From positions 1 to 64,000 of the forward strand of contig JAEZLH010000019.1 in the NCBI GenBank assembly GCA_023435895.1: a DNA stretch of 64,000 nt, written 5' to 3'. The DNA comes from Bacillota bacterium (GTDB lineage Bacteria > Bacillota > Clostridia > Lachnospirales > Lachnospiraceae). The notes under the pieces are model-generated. The model was not told the DNA's origin, made no database searches, and saw only the letters and a list, made by a program, of their open reading frames with translations. Shown one piece after another: positions 25,457-34,370 of this stretch (position 1 is its first letter; every line of letters begins with the position of its first letter). The translations under genes were made by a program, and so were the position numbers.

Positions 25457-26890
25457 ATGATGAAATTTTTACAAAGATTAGGAAAATCTTTAATGCTTCC
25501 GGTTGCGACTTTACCGGTTGCGGGTATTTTGATGGGTATCGGTTATTGGATCGATCCTACAGGTTGGGGTGCAAATAATGTAATTGCAGCCTTCTTGATC
25601 ACTGCAGGTGGAGCAATTTTGAATCACCTTGCACTTCTTTTTGCAATTGGTGTAGCAGTAGGTATGTCAACTGACAATGATGGTACAGCGGCTCTTGCAG
25701 GCTTAGTATCCTGGTTGGTATTTACAACCCTGTTATCCAGTAGTGCTGTAGCAATGTTTACCGGTGCGGAAGCAAATATGGCATTTGGTAAAATTGAAAA
25801 TGCATTCATTGGTATTATTGCCGGTTTAATCGGTGCAACCTGCTACAATCGTTTCAAAGATACAAACCTGCCTACTGCATTGGCATTCTTTAGTGGTAAG
25901 AGATGCGTTGCAATCGTAACTGCAGGCGTAACTATTTTAGCAAGTGTTGTTTTATTCTTCGTATGGCCGTTCCTTTACGGAGCACTTGTAAAATTTGGTG
26001 AATCCATCGTATCCACTGGTGCAGTAGGCGCTGGTATCTATGGTTTCTTCAACAGATTATTAATCCCTACCGGTCTTCACCATGCGTTAAACAACGTATT
26101 CTGGTTTGACCTTGCAGGTATCAATGACTTAGGTAACTTCTGGTCCGGTAAGGGCGAGATGGGTAAAACAGGTATGTATATGGCAGGTTTCTTCCCGGTT
26201 ATGATGTTTGGTTTACCGGCAGGCGCTTTAGCAATGTATCATACAGCAAAGACAAAGAAGAAGAAAATCGCAGCCAGCTTATTGATGGCAGCAGCTCTTT
26301 GTTCTTTCTTAACCGGTGTTACAGAGCCTTTGGAATTCTCCTTTATGTTCCTTGCTCCCGGATTATACTTAGTTCATGCAATTTTAACTGGTATCTCTGT
26401 ATTCGTAGTTGCTTTATTACCTGCGAGAGCGGGCTTTAACTTTAGTGCAGGTTTAATTGACTATGTATTAAGCTTTAAAGCTCCTATGGCTCAAAATCCT
26501 TGGTTATTAATCCCTGTAGGTATTGTATTCGGTATTATTTATTATGTTGTATTCCGTTTCATTATTACGAAGTTTAACTTAAAGACTCCTGGTAGAGAAG
26601 ACGATGATGATACTGAGGCAGATAAAGCTGCTACATTATCAAACAGCGATTATGCTAAGGTTGCAGCAATTATCTTAGAAGGTCTTGGCGGCAAAGCAAA
26701 CGTAGTTGTATGTGACAACTGTATTACCAGACTTCGTCTTGAAATTAAGGATTATACCGCAGTAGATGAGAAAGTGATCAAATCTGCAGGTGTAGCAGGC
26801 GTAATTCGTCCAAGCAAAACAAGTGTACAGGTTATCGTTGGTACAAAGGTACAGTTTGTTGCAGATGAATTAAAGAAGTTATTAAAATAA
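25457..26890 (+). CDS. PTS glucose/N-acetylglucosamine-type EIICB permease
   Basis: 477 aa. The EIIC domain (residues about 1-375) has FLQRLGKSLMLPVATLPVAGILMGIGYW, GLHHALNNVFWFDLAG and the GVTEPLEFSFMFLAPGLY substrate loop. The C-terminal EIIB domain (about 395-477) has the phosphocysteine C422 in CDNCITRLRLEIKD. It transports and phosphorylates glucose or N-acetylglucosamine; the two subfamilies cannot be split reliably by eye. It depends on the EIIA at 24632. AGGAGGAAGG upstream; a long hairpin follows. Confidence 0.92.
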   Translation: MMKFLQRLGKSLMLPVATLPVAGILMGIGYWIDPTGWGANNVIAAFLITAGGAILNHLALLFAIGVAVGMSTDNDGTAALAGLVSWLVFTTLLSSSAVAMFTGAEANMAFGKIENAFIGIIAGLIGATCYNRFKDTNLPTALAFFSGKRCVAIVTAGVTILASVVLFFVWPFLYGALVKFGESIVSTGAVGAGIYGFFNRLLIPTGLHHALNNVFWFDLAGINDLGNFWSGKGEMGKTGMYMAGFFPVMMFGLPAGALAMYHTAKTKKKKIAASLLMAAALCSFLTGVTEPLEFSFMFLAPGLYLVHAILTGISVFVVALLPARAGFNFSAGLIDYVLSFKAPMAQNPWLLIPVGIVFGIIYYVVFRFIITKFNLKTPGREDDDDTEADKAATLSNSDYAKVAAIILEGLGGKANVVVCDNCITRLRLEIKDYTAVDEKVIKSAGVAGVIRPSKTSVQVIVGTKVQFVADELKKLLK

Positions 26891-27000
26891 TTTCATGTTA
26901 TCGTTATATTTTCTTCCTAGTAATTTGACTAGATGGGTGAAGAGTGATTGTAATAAAGCAAGTAAAGTAAGGTCAATCATAATTGATTGACATTCAGGTG

Positions 27001-27053
27001 GCAAAAAGGTGGGGCAAAATACGGAATCAGTACTTTTGCAACACCTTTTTTGC
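27001..27053 (+). terminator. long hairpin between EIICB and EI genes
   Basis: GCAAAAAGGTGGGGCAAAA pairs with TTTTGCAACACCTTTTTTGC across a short loop, giving a stem of about 17 bp. It lies 110 bp after the EIICB stop and about 100 bp before ptsI, so it likely ends or attenuates the upstream transcript. Confidence 0.7.
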
Positions 27054-27155
27054 GCCACAAAAGGTACTCTTTAAGGATAGATAATTTCAAAGGCGGAATT
27101 TTCTGTCCGAGATGGTTATAAAAAAGCACAATGGAGTGACAGATTGGAGGTAAAC

Positions 27156-28775
27156 ATGATTATTTGTTCCGGAGTAGTCGCAAATGCAGGAACTGCCATC
27201 GGTTCCGTAATGGTATACAAGAGAGCGGATAAAACAGCTGAGAATTATAAGGTTGATGATGCAGAACAAGAGATTTTGCGGTTTGAGGAAGCGAAGCAAA
27301 GAACAATAGAGAGCTTGCAAATGCTCTATCTAAAGGCCAGTGAACAGGCTGGGGAAGAAAGTGCCATGATATTTGAGGTACATCAAATGATGATGAATGA
27401 CCCGGAATATTGTAGTTCGGTAATCGGAATTATTAAGGAAGAAAGATGGAATGCGGAATATGCGGTAGAACTGACCGCCACAAAGCTTAGCAATGTATTT
27501 CTAGCAATGGACAATGATTATTTTAGAGAACGTGCTACAGATATTTTGGATGTTTCAAAAAGGTTGATAGCGGTATTAAGCGGACAAGAAGAGGATAGAA
27601 TCAATGCAAAGGAACCCGTAATCTTATTAGCAGATGATTTAGTTCCCAGCGAAACAGTTCAGTTGGATAAAAATTTGATACTTGGCTTTGTTACTCAACA
27701 AGGTTCAATCAATTCACATACAGCAATTTTGTCAAGAACCATGGATATTCCTGCTTTAATCGGAGTAGACATGGAGTTAAGTGAGCATTTGGATGGAACG
27801 TTAGCGATTATTGATGGAGAAAGCGGTAAGATTTATATTGATCCAGATGAGAAAACCATACTTCAGATGAAGAAAAAGCAGGAACAAGAACAAGCTCGCA
27901 AGGAGTTATTAAAGGAGTTAAAGGGAAAGGATACCATCACAAAAAGCGGTAAAGAGATAAACCTCTATGCCAATATCGGAAGTCCGGAAGATGCCCAAAA
28001 AGCTCTGGAACAGGATGCAGAGGGAATCGGTCTTTTCCGAAGTGAGTTCCTATATCTTGAAAATGAGCATTTTCCCACAGAAGAAGAGCAGTTTATCGCA
28101 TATAAAGCCGTTGCTGAAAAAATGGAAGGTAAAAAAGTAATTATTCGTACGATGGATATCGGCGCGGATAAGCAAGCCAGTTATTTTGATTTGGGTGAGG
28201 AAGAGAATCCTGCACTGGGATATCGTGCAATCCGCATCTGTCTGAATCAAACCGAGTTATTTAAAACACAGCTGCGTGCCATATTCAGAGCGTCCGCTTA
28301 CGGAAGAATTTCAGTTATGTTTCCGATGATCATATCGGTGGCAGAGGTACATGCAATTAAGAAGCTTGTAGAAGAAGTAAAAAAAGAACTGCAAGAGGAG
28401 GGAATCAGCTTTTCAAAGGTGGAGCTTGGTATTATGATAGAAACTCCTGCAGCAGTAATGATTAGCGATATGTTAGCGAAGGAAGTGGATTTCTTTAGCA
28501 TTGGAACCAATGATTTAACTCAATATACATTGGCCATTGATCGACAGAATCAAAAGCTGGATAGTATTTATGAGCCTCACCATCCTGCAATCCTTCGAAT
28601 GATTGAAATGGTTATAAAAAATGCTCATGAAAATAGTATTTGGGCAGGAATCTGCGGAGAACTGGCATCGGATATGGAATTAACAGAAACCTTTCTACAA
28701 ATGGAGGTTGATGAGCTGTCCGTATCAGCCGGAATGGTATTGGAGTTGCGTAATAAAATACGAAATTTGGATTAA
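27156..28775 (+). CDS. ptsI: PTS enzyme I (phosphoenolpyruvate-protein phosphotransferase)
   Basis: 539 aa from the ATG at 27156 (TTGGAGGTAAAC upstream). The N-terminal swivel/HPr-binding region has the active-site H188 in GSINSHTAILSRTMDIPALIG. The PEP-binding barrel contains GIGLFRSEFLYLE, IIRTMDIGADKQ, ALGYRAIR, GIMIETPAAVMISD, FSIGTNDLTQYTLAIDR and the C-terminal WAGICGELASD. It starts the phosphorelay to HPr, and all general and glucose-specific PTS components lie within 5 kb. Confidence 0.96.
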   Translation: MIICSGVVANAGTAIGSVMVYKRADKTAENYKVDDAEQEILRFEEAKQRTIESLQMLYLKASEQAGEESAMIFEVHQMMMNDPEYCSSVIGIIKEERWNAEYAVELTATKLSNVFLAMDNDYFRERATDILDVSKRLIAVLSGQEEDRINAKEPVILLADDLVPSETVQLDKNLILGFVTQQGSINSHTAILSRTMDIPALIGVDMELSEHLDGTLAIIDGESGKIYIDPDEKTILQMKKKQEQEQARKELLKELKGKDTITKSGKEINLYANIGSPEDAQKALEQDAEGIGLFRSEFLYLENEHFPTEEEQFIAYKAVAEKMEGKKVIIRTMDIGADKQASYFDLGEEENPALGYRAIRICLNQTELFKTQLRAIFRASAYGRISVMFPMIISVAEVHAIKKLVEEVKKELQEEGISFSKVELGIMIETPAAVMISDMLAKEVDFFSIGTNDLTQYTLAIDRQNQKLDSIYEPHHPAILRMIEMVIKNAHENSIWAGICGELASDMELTETFLQMEVDELSVSAGMVLELRNKIRNLD

Positions 28776-28795
28776 TAGAGAGCTATAAACAGTAA

Positions 28796-28840
28796 GAAGT
28801 GGGGGTGAGTAGGAGTAGAATCACTCCCACTTCTATGTTT
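28796..28840 (+). terminator. stem-loop after ptsI
   Basis: GAAGTGGGGGTGA pairs with TCACTCCCACTTC (28821-28833), with one mismatch. The following T-rich tract is short, so it is a weaker terminator. Confidence 0.6.
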
Positions 28841-29006
28841 ATGGCTCTTATTTCCAGTATAAAAAATGTAAATGGTGAGATTATTAATAAAACAATATTT
28901 ATGTAACGGGTTCACTTGAATTTTGCAAAATACTGATTTTAAATTTTACATTTTTATTATATAGTAGATAGTAGGAGAATTAAAAATTGTCTTGGAGGGA
29001 AGAAGT

Positions 29007-29198
29007 ATGAGGAAGCAAACACTATTTAAGAATTATTTCAGTTGCCAAAATATTGGATGGTCCGGAAATCTTAAATCTACATTAGATGATCATGATTTTT
29101 TTGACGAAGCTGATTTTGAATGCTTTGAAATGTTAGCTAACTCAGAACTATATAATAGGAACGAACAAGATGATTTTTTGATGATTACAGATAAATAG
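29007..29198 (+). CDS. small acidic hypothetical protein
   Basis: 63 aa (MRKQTLFKNYFSCQNIGWSG...). It has an excellent ribosome site (TTGGAGGGAAGAAGT) and acidic composition, with no signal peptide, membrane segment or cysteine motif. It lies between ptsI and the HPr-like gene. I do not recognise a family. Confidence 0.5.
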   Translation: MRKQTLFKNYFSCQNIGWSGNLKSTLDDHDFFDEADFECFEMLANSELYNRNEQDDFLMITDK

Positions 29199-29258
29199 GA
29201 AATCATCCTTCGTTATTAAATGGTTTGATAAAATGATAGAAGAAAGAAAGGTTATCGA

Positions 29259-29501
29259 ATGAATATTTGGATTAGTTTGAACTCTTTTGATAAAATCAAA
29301 AGGTTTTTAGATGTGACAACACATTTGGAGTATGATTTGGATTTGATATCTGGGCGATATATTGTGGATGGAAAATCAATTTTGGGAATCTTTAGTTTGG
29401 ATTTAAACAATCCAATTGAGGTTCAAATAGTGCAGGATGAGAATTATTATCCCATTGAATTAGCTGAGTTTATAATTCCAGCTTGTGAAGAAAAAGAATA
29501 G
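29259..29501 (+). CDS. HPr-like protein lacking the active-site histidine
   Basis: 80 aa with the HPr-like order of elements: LNSFDKIKRFLDVTTHLEYDLDL, then SGRYIVDGKSILGIFSLDL, then EVQIVQDENY. The block around S40 aligns with the Ser46 region of true HPr (KSILGIFSLDL against KSIIGVMSIGA), but the His15 motif HARP is absent. Related short HPr-fold proteins occur in Lachnospiraceae, apparently without phosphocarrier activity. It lies in the PTS neighbourhood, followed by a terminator. A role as a decoy or regulatory partner is speculation. Confidence 0.6.
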   Translation: MNIWISLNSFDKIKRFLDVTTHLEYDLDLISGRYIVDGKSILGIFSLDLNNPIEVQIVQDENYYPIELAEFIIPACEEKE

Positions 29502-29518
29502 TGGTGCATTATGAAGGT

Positions 29519-29547
29519 TGATACAAGTTGCTTGTATCATTTTTTTT
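29519..29547 (+). terminator. rho-independent terminator
   Basis: TGATACAAG-TTG-CTTGTATCA followed by eight T, directly after the HPr-like gene. The remaining gap to 29860 is A+T-rich with no gene. I looked for a purine riboswitch before xpt and did not find one. Confidence 0.9.
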
Positions 29548-29860
29548 ACGCAAAATTTTGTTTTTGGTAGTTAATAAGGTTATGAAAGACACAAAAGCGC
29601 GAGCTGCATTGCGAAATATGTTGAAATCATAAAGAGGTTCTTACCATTTTATATAATTATTTACAATAGAATATCCTAAAAGTTTACTATAATTTTAATT
29701 ATTTCTACTTTTCTACTATTTATTAATAAAATTCATGTATTTATAAGTCAGATTAATGTTTCATATTAATTCCACTAATTTGTAAAATGACAAAAGACAC
29801 GATAATATAGAGGAGTGCCAGATTTGGTAACAATTAAAACCTTCAAGAAGTAGGTATTGT

Positions 29861-30436
29861 ATGCAACTATTAAAAGATAGAATTATAAGAGACGGCAAGA
29901 TAAAATCAGGAAATGTATTAAAAGTTGACAGCTTTTTGAATCATCAGATGGATATTACTCTGTTTGGTGAAATAGGCAAAGAATTTAAACAAAGATTTCA
30001 GGACAGCGAAGTTACAAAAATTCTTACAATTGAGGCATCAGGTATCGGAATTGCATGTATTGCAGCACAGTATTTCAATGTGCCGGTGGTATTTGCTAAG
30101 AAAAATCAGACGAAGAATATAGCTGGTGAAGTATATACCAGTCAGGTGGAGTCCTTTACCCATGGACGTGTATATGACATCATTGTTTCAAAGCAATTTA
30201 TCAACCAGGAGGACAAGATATTGATTATCGATGATTTCTTGGCCAATGGAAAGGCGTTAATCGGACTTTCCAAATTAGTAAAGGATGCTGGTGCAACCTT
30301 AGTTGGTGCAGGAATCGTTATAGAAAAAGGTTTTCAGGAAGGCGGCTCCGTGATTAGAGAGAGCGGAATTCGGGTAGAATCTTTAGCAATTATTGATGCA
30401 ATGAGTGAAGAAGAAGGAATTACCTTCCGTGATTAA
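29861..30436 (+). CDS. xpt: xanthine phosphoribosyltransferase
   Basis: 191 aa, the standard length. MQLLKDRIIRDGKIKSGNVLKVDSFLNHQMD is the Xpt N-terminus, EASGIGIACIAAQYFNVPVVFAKK follows, and the PRPP loop is ILIIDDFLANGKALIGL (residues about 123-139). It converts xanthine and PRPP to XMP in purine salvage. The ribosome site is modest (AAGAAGTAGG). It lies just upstream of a BMP-type nucleoside importer, so purine uptake and salvage are probably linked. Confidence 0.93.
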   Translation: MQLLKDRIIRDGKIKSGNVLKVDSFLNHQMDITLFGEIGKEFKQRFQDSEVTKILTIEASGIGIACIAAQYFNVPVVFAKKNQTKNIAGEVYTSQVESFTHGRVYDIIVSKQFINQEDKILIIDDFLANGKALIGLSKLVKDAGATLVGAGIVIEKGFQEGGSVIRESGIRVESLAIIDAMSEEEGITFRD

Positions 30437-30527
30437 GATTTATTGAGGCGGCGAGCCTTATAAATAGAGAATATGCAAACCCCAAACGAGACTGCAATCT
30501 CGGTACATATTTAAGGAGGAGAAATTA

Positions 30528-31718
30528 ATGTTTAAGAAATTAGTATCATTTATCTTAGTAGCAGTTATGGTTTTATCTTTTACTGCATGTGGAGCGAAGG
30601 ACGACACAAAGGAGCCTGCAGCAACTACAACTCCCAAGGCTGAAACAACTCCCAAGGCAGAAACTACACCCGCAGCAGCAGGCCTATTCAAGCCGGTTGC
30701 AAAGGACAAAGTTAAAGTTGGCGTAATTCACATTGGTGATCCCGCAGCAGGAGCAGGTTATACCTTTGCTCATGATCAGGGTATCGTAGCAATGCAAAAG
30801 GAACTTGGACTTGATGACAGCCAGATTATCCGTAAGAATAATGTAAATGACAGCGATGCAGTTGCAATCAAAACAGCAATTGAAGAGTGTATTGAAGAAG
30901 GTGCTAACATTATCTTTGGTACAAGCTGGGGTTATATGGACACCATGGAAGAACTTGCAAATGAGTATCCGGATGTTATCTTCTCTCACTGCTCCGGTTA
31001 CAAGAGCAATGGTACTAACTTTAATAACTATTTCGGTCGTATCTATCAGGCTCGTTACCTTGCAGGTATCGCAGCAGGCTTAAAGACAAAGTCAAATAAA
31101 ATCGGTTATGTAGCAGCAATGGACGTAAAGAATTCAGAAGTAACTGGTGGTGTTAATGCATTTGCTATGGGTATCGAATCCGTTAATCCGAATGCAAAGG
31201 TTTATGTAAAGGTTACGAATACCTGGTATGATCCTACTTTAGAGCAGCAGGCAGCAGAAGCATTACTTAATGAAGGCTGTGATGTAATCGCTCAGCATGC
31301 AGATACAACAGCTCCTCAGTTGGCAGCTCAGGCTAAGGGTGTATGGGGTTGTGGTTATAACTCTGATATGACAAAGGATGCTCCGAAGTCTCACTTAACA
31401 GCTCCAATCTGGAACTGGGGTGCATACTATACAGCAGCTGTAAAGTCTGTTATTGAAGGAACTTGGACAGGCGAGAATTACTTTGGTGGTTTAAAAGAAG
31501 GTTTAGTTGATGTATCTCCTCTTTCTGCAAACGTTGCAGACGGAACTCAGGCAAAAATTGATGAAGCTAAACAGAAAATGTTAGATGGTTTCAAAGTATT
31601 CGAAGGTAATATTGTAGACAATCAGGGTAAACAGATCTGTAAAGACGGAGAGTCCTTGTCAGATGGCGATATTACTGGTAAAATGAACTGGTACTACAAA
31701 ACTGTAGTTGTGAAATAA
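30528..31718 (+). CDS. BMP-family (PnrA-like) ABC transporter substrate-binding lipoprotein
   Basis: 396 aa. Lipobox FTAC at residues 18-21 after a hydrophobic signal, then a Thr/Pro/Lys/Ala linker with a repeated TTPKAE unit. The mature domain has KVGVIHIGDPAAGAGYTFAHDQG, IIFGTSWGYMDTMEELANEYPDVIFSHCSG and YFGRIYQARYLAGIAAGLKT, the Bmp/Med pattern. Members bind purine nucleosides or related ligands. AAGGAGGAG upstream. It heads the transporter operon 30528-35320. Confidence 0.92.
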   Translation: MFKKLVSFILVAVMVLSFTACGAKDDTKEPAATTTPKAETTPKAETTPAAAGLFKPVAKDKVKVGVIHIGDPAAGAGYTFAHDQGIVAMQKELGLDDSQIIRKNNVNDSDAVAIKTAIEECIEEGANIIFGTSWGYMDTMEELANEYPDVIFSHCSGYKSNGTNFNNYFGRIYQARYLAGIAAGLKTKSNKIGYVAAMDVKNSEVTGGVNAFAMGIESVNPNAKVYVKVTNTWYDPTLEQQAAEALLNEGCDVIAQHADTTAPQLAAQAKGVWGCGYNSDMTKDAPKSHLTAPIWNWGAYYTAAVKSVIEGTWTGENYFGGLKEGLVDVSPLSANVADGTQAKIDEAKQKMLDGFKVFEGNIVDNQGKQICKDGESLSDGDITGKMNWYYKTVVVK

Positions 31719-31743
31719 TAATTAGAATTAGGCTGGTGACATT

Positions 31744-33279
31744 GTGGAAAATAAAAAGATAGAAACAATGGCAATCGAACTTAAACAAATTACTAAGACA
31801 TTTGGGTCGGTTGTGGCGAACAACAAAATAGACCTATCCGTTAAGCAGGGCGAGATACTCGCCCTGCTTGGCGAAAACGGATCAGGAAAAACAACATTGA
31901 TGAACATGCTGTCAGGCATCTACAAACCCGATAGCGGTTCTATTTTAATTAACGGACAAACTGTAACAATCAACTCTCCAGAGGATTCCATTAATCTCGG
32001 CGTTGGTATGATACATCAGCATTTTAAGCTGGTTGAAGCCTTGTCCGCAACAGATAATATTATTTTAGGGTCGAAAGAAAAAAGAATTTTTCTTAATAGG
32101 AAAAGAGCAGATAAAATAAGAGAGATCAGCAAGCATTTCGGATTAAGTGTTGATCCCGATAAAAAAGTATACCAGATGTCCGTAAGCGAGAAGCAAACAG
32201 TTGAAATATTGAAAGTGCTTTATCGCAAGGCGGATATTTTGATTTTGGACGAACCTACTGCGGTACTGACTCCTCAAGAGACAAAGAAGTTATTTGAAAT
32301 TCTTCGCTTAATGAAACAGGAAGGTTGTGCTGTTATCATTATTACGCACAAGCTGAATGAGGTATTAGAAATCAGTGATCGTGTTACAATTCTCCGTAAA
32401 GGGGAAAGCGTGGCTACCGTGAATACTTCTGAGAGTAGCGCAAAGGAACTGACCGAACTGATGGTGGGAAGACCGGTTGAATTATCCATTGATCACCCCA
32501 CAACTGATTATAATGAAAATCTACTTGAGATCCATCATCTTACTGTAAGTGATGAAGAAGAGTTTGAGACCATTAAAGATATATCCTTTGATCTGAATAG
32601 AGGAGAGATTCTTGGAGTTGCAGGTGTTGCGGGCAGCGGTCAGAAGGAATTATGTGAGGCAATTGCGGGACTTCTTCCTGTAAAGAAGGGAGCAATTCTT
32701 TATCATAACGAGAATCTTGTGGGCAAGAGCCCCAATGAAATCATAAAGATGGGTATCAACATGAGTTTTATTCCAGAAGATCGTCTTGGAATGGGTCTTG
32801 CCGCTTCCATGGGTATGGTGGAAAACATGCTTCTTAAGAAATACAATGAAGGAAAAAGTCCGTTTGTAAGCAAGAAGGGAGCTAGGGAACTGGCGAAGCG
32901 CCTTGTGAAGCAATTGGGCATCGTGACTCCGAATGTAGATACACCGGTAAGAAGATTATCCGGTGGTAATGTACAGAAGGTACTATTAGGAAGAGAAATT
33001 GAATCAGAACCGAATGTACTGATTACTGCTTATGCTGTGCGTGGACTGGATATCAATTCGTCCTACACAATATATGATCTATTAAACGAACAGAAGAAAA
33101 AAGGTGTGGGTATCTTATTTATCGGTGAGGATCTGGATGTTATGTTGGAGCTCTGCGACCGTATCATGGTATTATGTCATGGTAAAGTTACCGGTATCGT
33201 GAAAGCGAAGGAAACCACAAAGGAACAGCTGGGTCTGTTAATGACAGGATCTACAATTGAGAAAGGAGAGTCCAAATGA
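31744..33279 (+). CDS. ABC transporter ATPase, duplicated, nucleoside/ribose-import type
   Basis: 511 aa with two ATPase domains, as in YufO/RbsA-type importers. Domain 1: Walker A GENGSGKTT (residues about 40-48) and Walker B ILILDEPTAVLT; its signature is MSVSEKQ, a variant of LSGGQ. Domain 2: GVAGSGQKEL, signature LSGGNVQKV and the degenerate Walker B region VLITAYAVRGLD, which lacks the catalytic Glu as usual in this family. I give the GTG start; an in-frame ATG at 31768 is possible because neither has a strong ribosome site. It overlaps the next gene by 4 nt. Confidence 0.92.
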   Translation: MENKKIETMAIELKQITKTFGSVVANNKIDLSVKQGEILALLGENGSGKTTLMNMLSGIYKPDSGSILINGQTVTINSPEDSINLGVGMIHQHFKLVEALSATDNIILGSKEKRIFLNRKRADKIREISKHFGLSVDPDKKVYQMSVSEKQTVEILKVLYRKADILILDEPTAVLTPQETKKLFEILRLMKQEGCAVIIITHKLNEVLEISDRVTILRKGESVATVNTSESSAKELTELMVGRPVELSIDHPTTDYNENLLEIHHLTVSDEEEFETIKDISFDLNRGEILGVAGVAGSGQKELCEAIAGLLPVKKGAILYHNENLVGKSPNEIIKMGINMSFIPEDRLGMGLAASMGMVENMLLKKYNEGKSPFVSKKGARELAKRLVKQLGIVTPNVDTPVRRLSGGNVQKVLLGREIESEPNVLITAYAVRGLDINSSYTIYDLLNEQKKKGVGILFIGEDLDVMLELCDRIMVLCHGKVTGIVKAKETTKEQLGLLMTGSTIEKGESK

Positions 33280-34370
33280 CAAGTACCGGAGTAAAGATAA
33301 AACAGGAACCTTTCATACGTGTAGTAAAAAAAGCAGAACTCTCCTTTGGAAAAACCTTGGCGTTGACTTTGTTGGCACTGGTAGTTGCAATTATAGCCGG
33401 AGGTATTTTTATCCTGGCTATCGGACATAACCCCCTAAAGGTTTATGCAACTATTGTGAAGGGTGCATGGAGAAGCCCACTTGCTACCAAGGCGACTATA
33501 AAAATTGCAATTCCCTTATTAATTGCATCCATCGGTATTACTCCAGCCTTCCAAATGAAATTCTGGAATATCGGAGCAGAGGGACAAATCATTATGGGCG
33601 GTATTTTTGCCACCTATTTCGCATTGTTCTTTGATAATCTGCCACATGGCTTATTACTACTTTTGATGTTTGTTGCAGGTGTAGTTGGTGGTGGATTATG
33701 GGGGGTAATTCCTGCTTATTTTAAAACAAAATTTGGAACCAATGAAACGTTATTTACCTTAATGCTTAATTACATTGCTCTTTATATTATAAAGTTTTTA
33801 ACAGAAGGTCCTTGGAGAGATCCGTCTTCTTCAGGCTTTCCTAAGATTGCATCCTTCCAAAAGAATGCAAGACTGGATCAAATCTTTGGTGTTCATGCAG
33901 GCTGGTTAATTGGTCTGATTCTGGTTGTATTTATGTTCGCTTACTTAAAGTATTCAAAGCATGGATATGAAATCAGCGTAGTAGGCGAGAGTATCAATAC
34001 CGCTCGTTATGCAGGAATGAATGTAAAGAAGATCATTATGAGAACCATGTTTCTTAGCGGTGCAATCTGTGGTATTGCCGGCATGACTCAGGTAAGCGGT
34101 GCTGCTTATACCTTAGGCAGCGGTATTGCCGGAGGAGTAGGCTTTACCGCAATCACAGTAGCGTGGCTGGCGAAGTTAAATCCCGGTATTATCTTAGTTG
34201 TAACCGTACTTTTTAGTATGTTGGAGAAGGGCTGTAGTGTAATGCAAAGTACCTTTGATATCTCCGCATCCGCATCTGGTATATTGCAGGGAATTATTCT
34301 CTTCTCTATTCTTGGATTTGATTTCTTCACAAAATACCAGTTTGTATTTAGAAAGGGGAAAAGCGCGTAA
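33276..34370 (+). CDS. nucleoside-type ABC transporter permease, larger subunit
   Basis: 364 aa, about nine or ten helices of the BPD_transp_2 family. KATIKIAIPLLIASIGITPAFQMKFWNIGAEGQIIMGGIFATY is the conserved N-terminal region and VVGESINTARYAGMNVKKIIMRTMFLSGAICGIAGM the cytoplasmic coupling region. It overlaps the ATPase gene (ATGA) and the next permease by one base, so translation is coupled. Confidence 0.92.
   Translation: MTSTGVKIKQEPFIRVVKKAELSFGKTLALTLLALVVAIIAGGIFILAIGHNPLKVYATIVKGAWRSPLATKATIKIAIPLLIASIGITPAFQMKFWNIGAEGQIIMGGIFATYFALFFDNLPHGLLLLLMFVAGVVGGGLWGVIPAYFKTKFGTNETLFTLMLNYIALYIIKFLTEGPWRDPSSSGFPKIASFQKNARLDQIFGVHAGWLIGLILVVFMFAYLKYSKHGYEISVVGESINTARYAGMNVKKIIMRTMFLSGAICGIAGMTQVSGAAYTLGSGIAGGVGFTAITVAWLAKLNPGIILVVTVLFSMLEKGCSVMQSTFDISASASGILQGIILFSILGFDFFTKYQFVFRKGKSA

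Noticed and set aside
29502..29860. Purine riboswitch before xpt
   Set aside because: I looked for the conserved loop sequences of the guanine aptamer and found none; only a terminator of the previous gene is clear.
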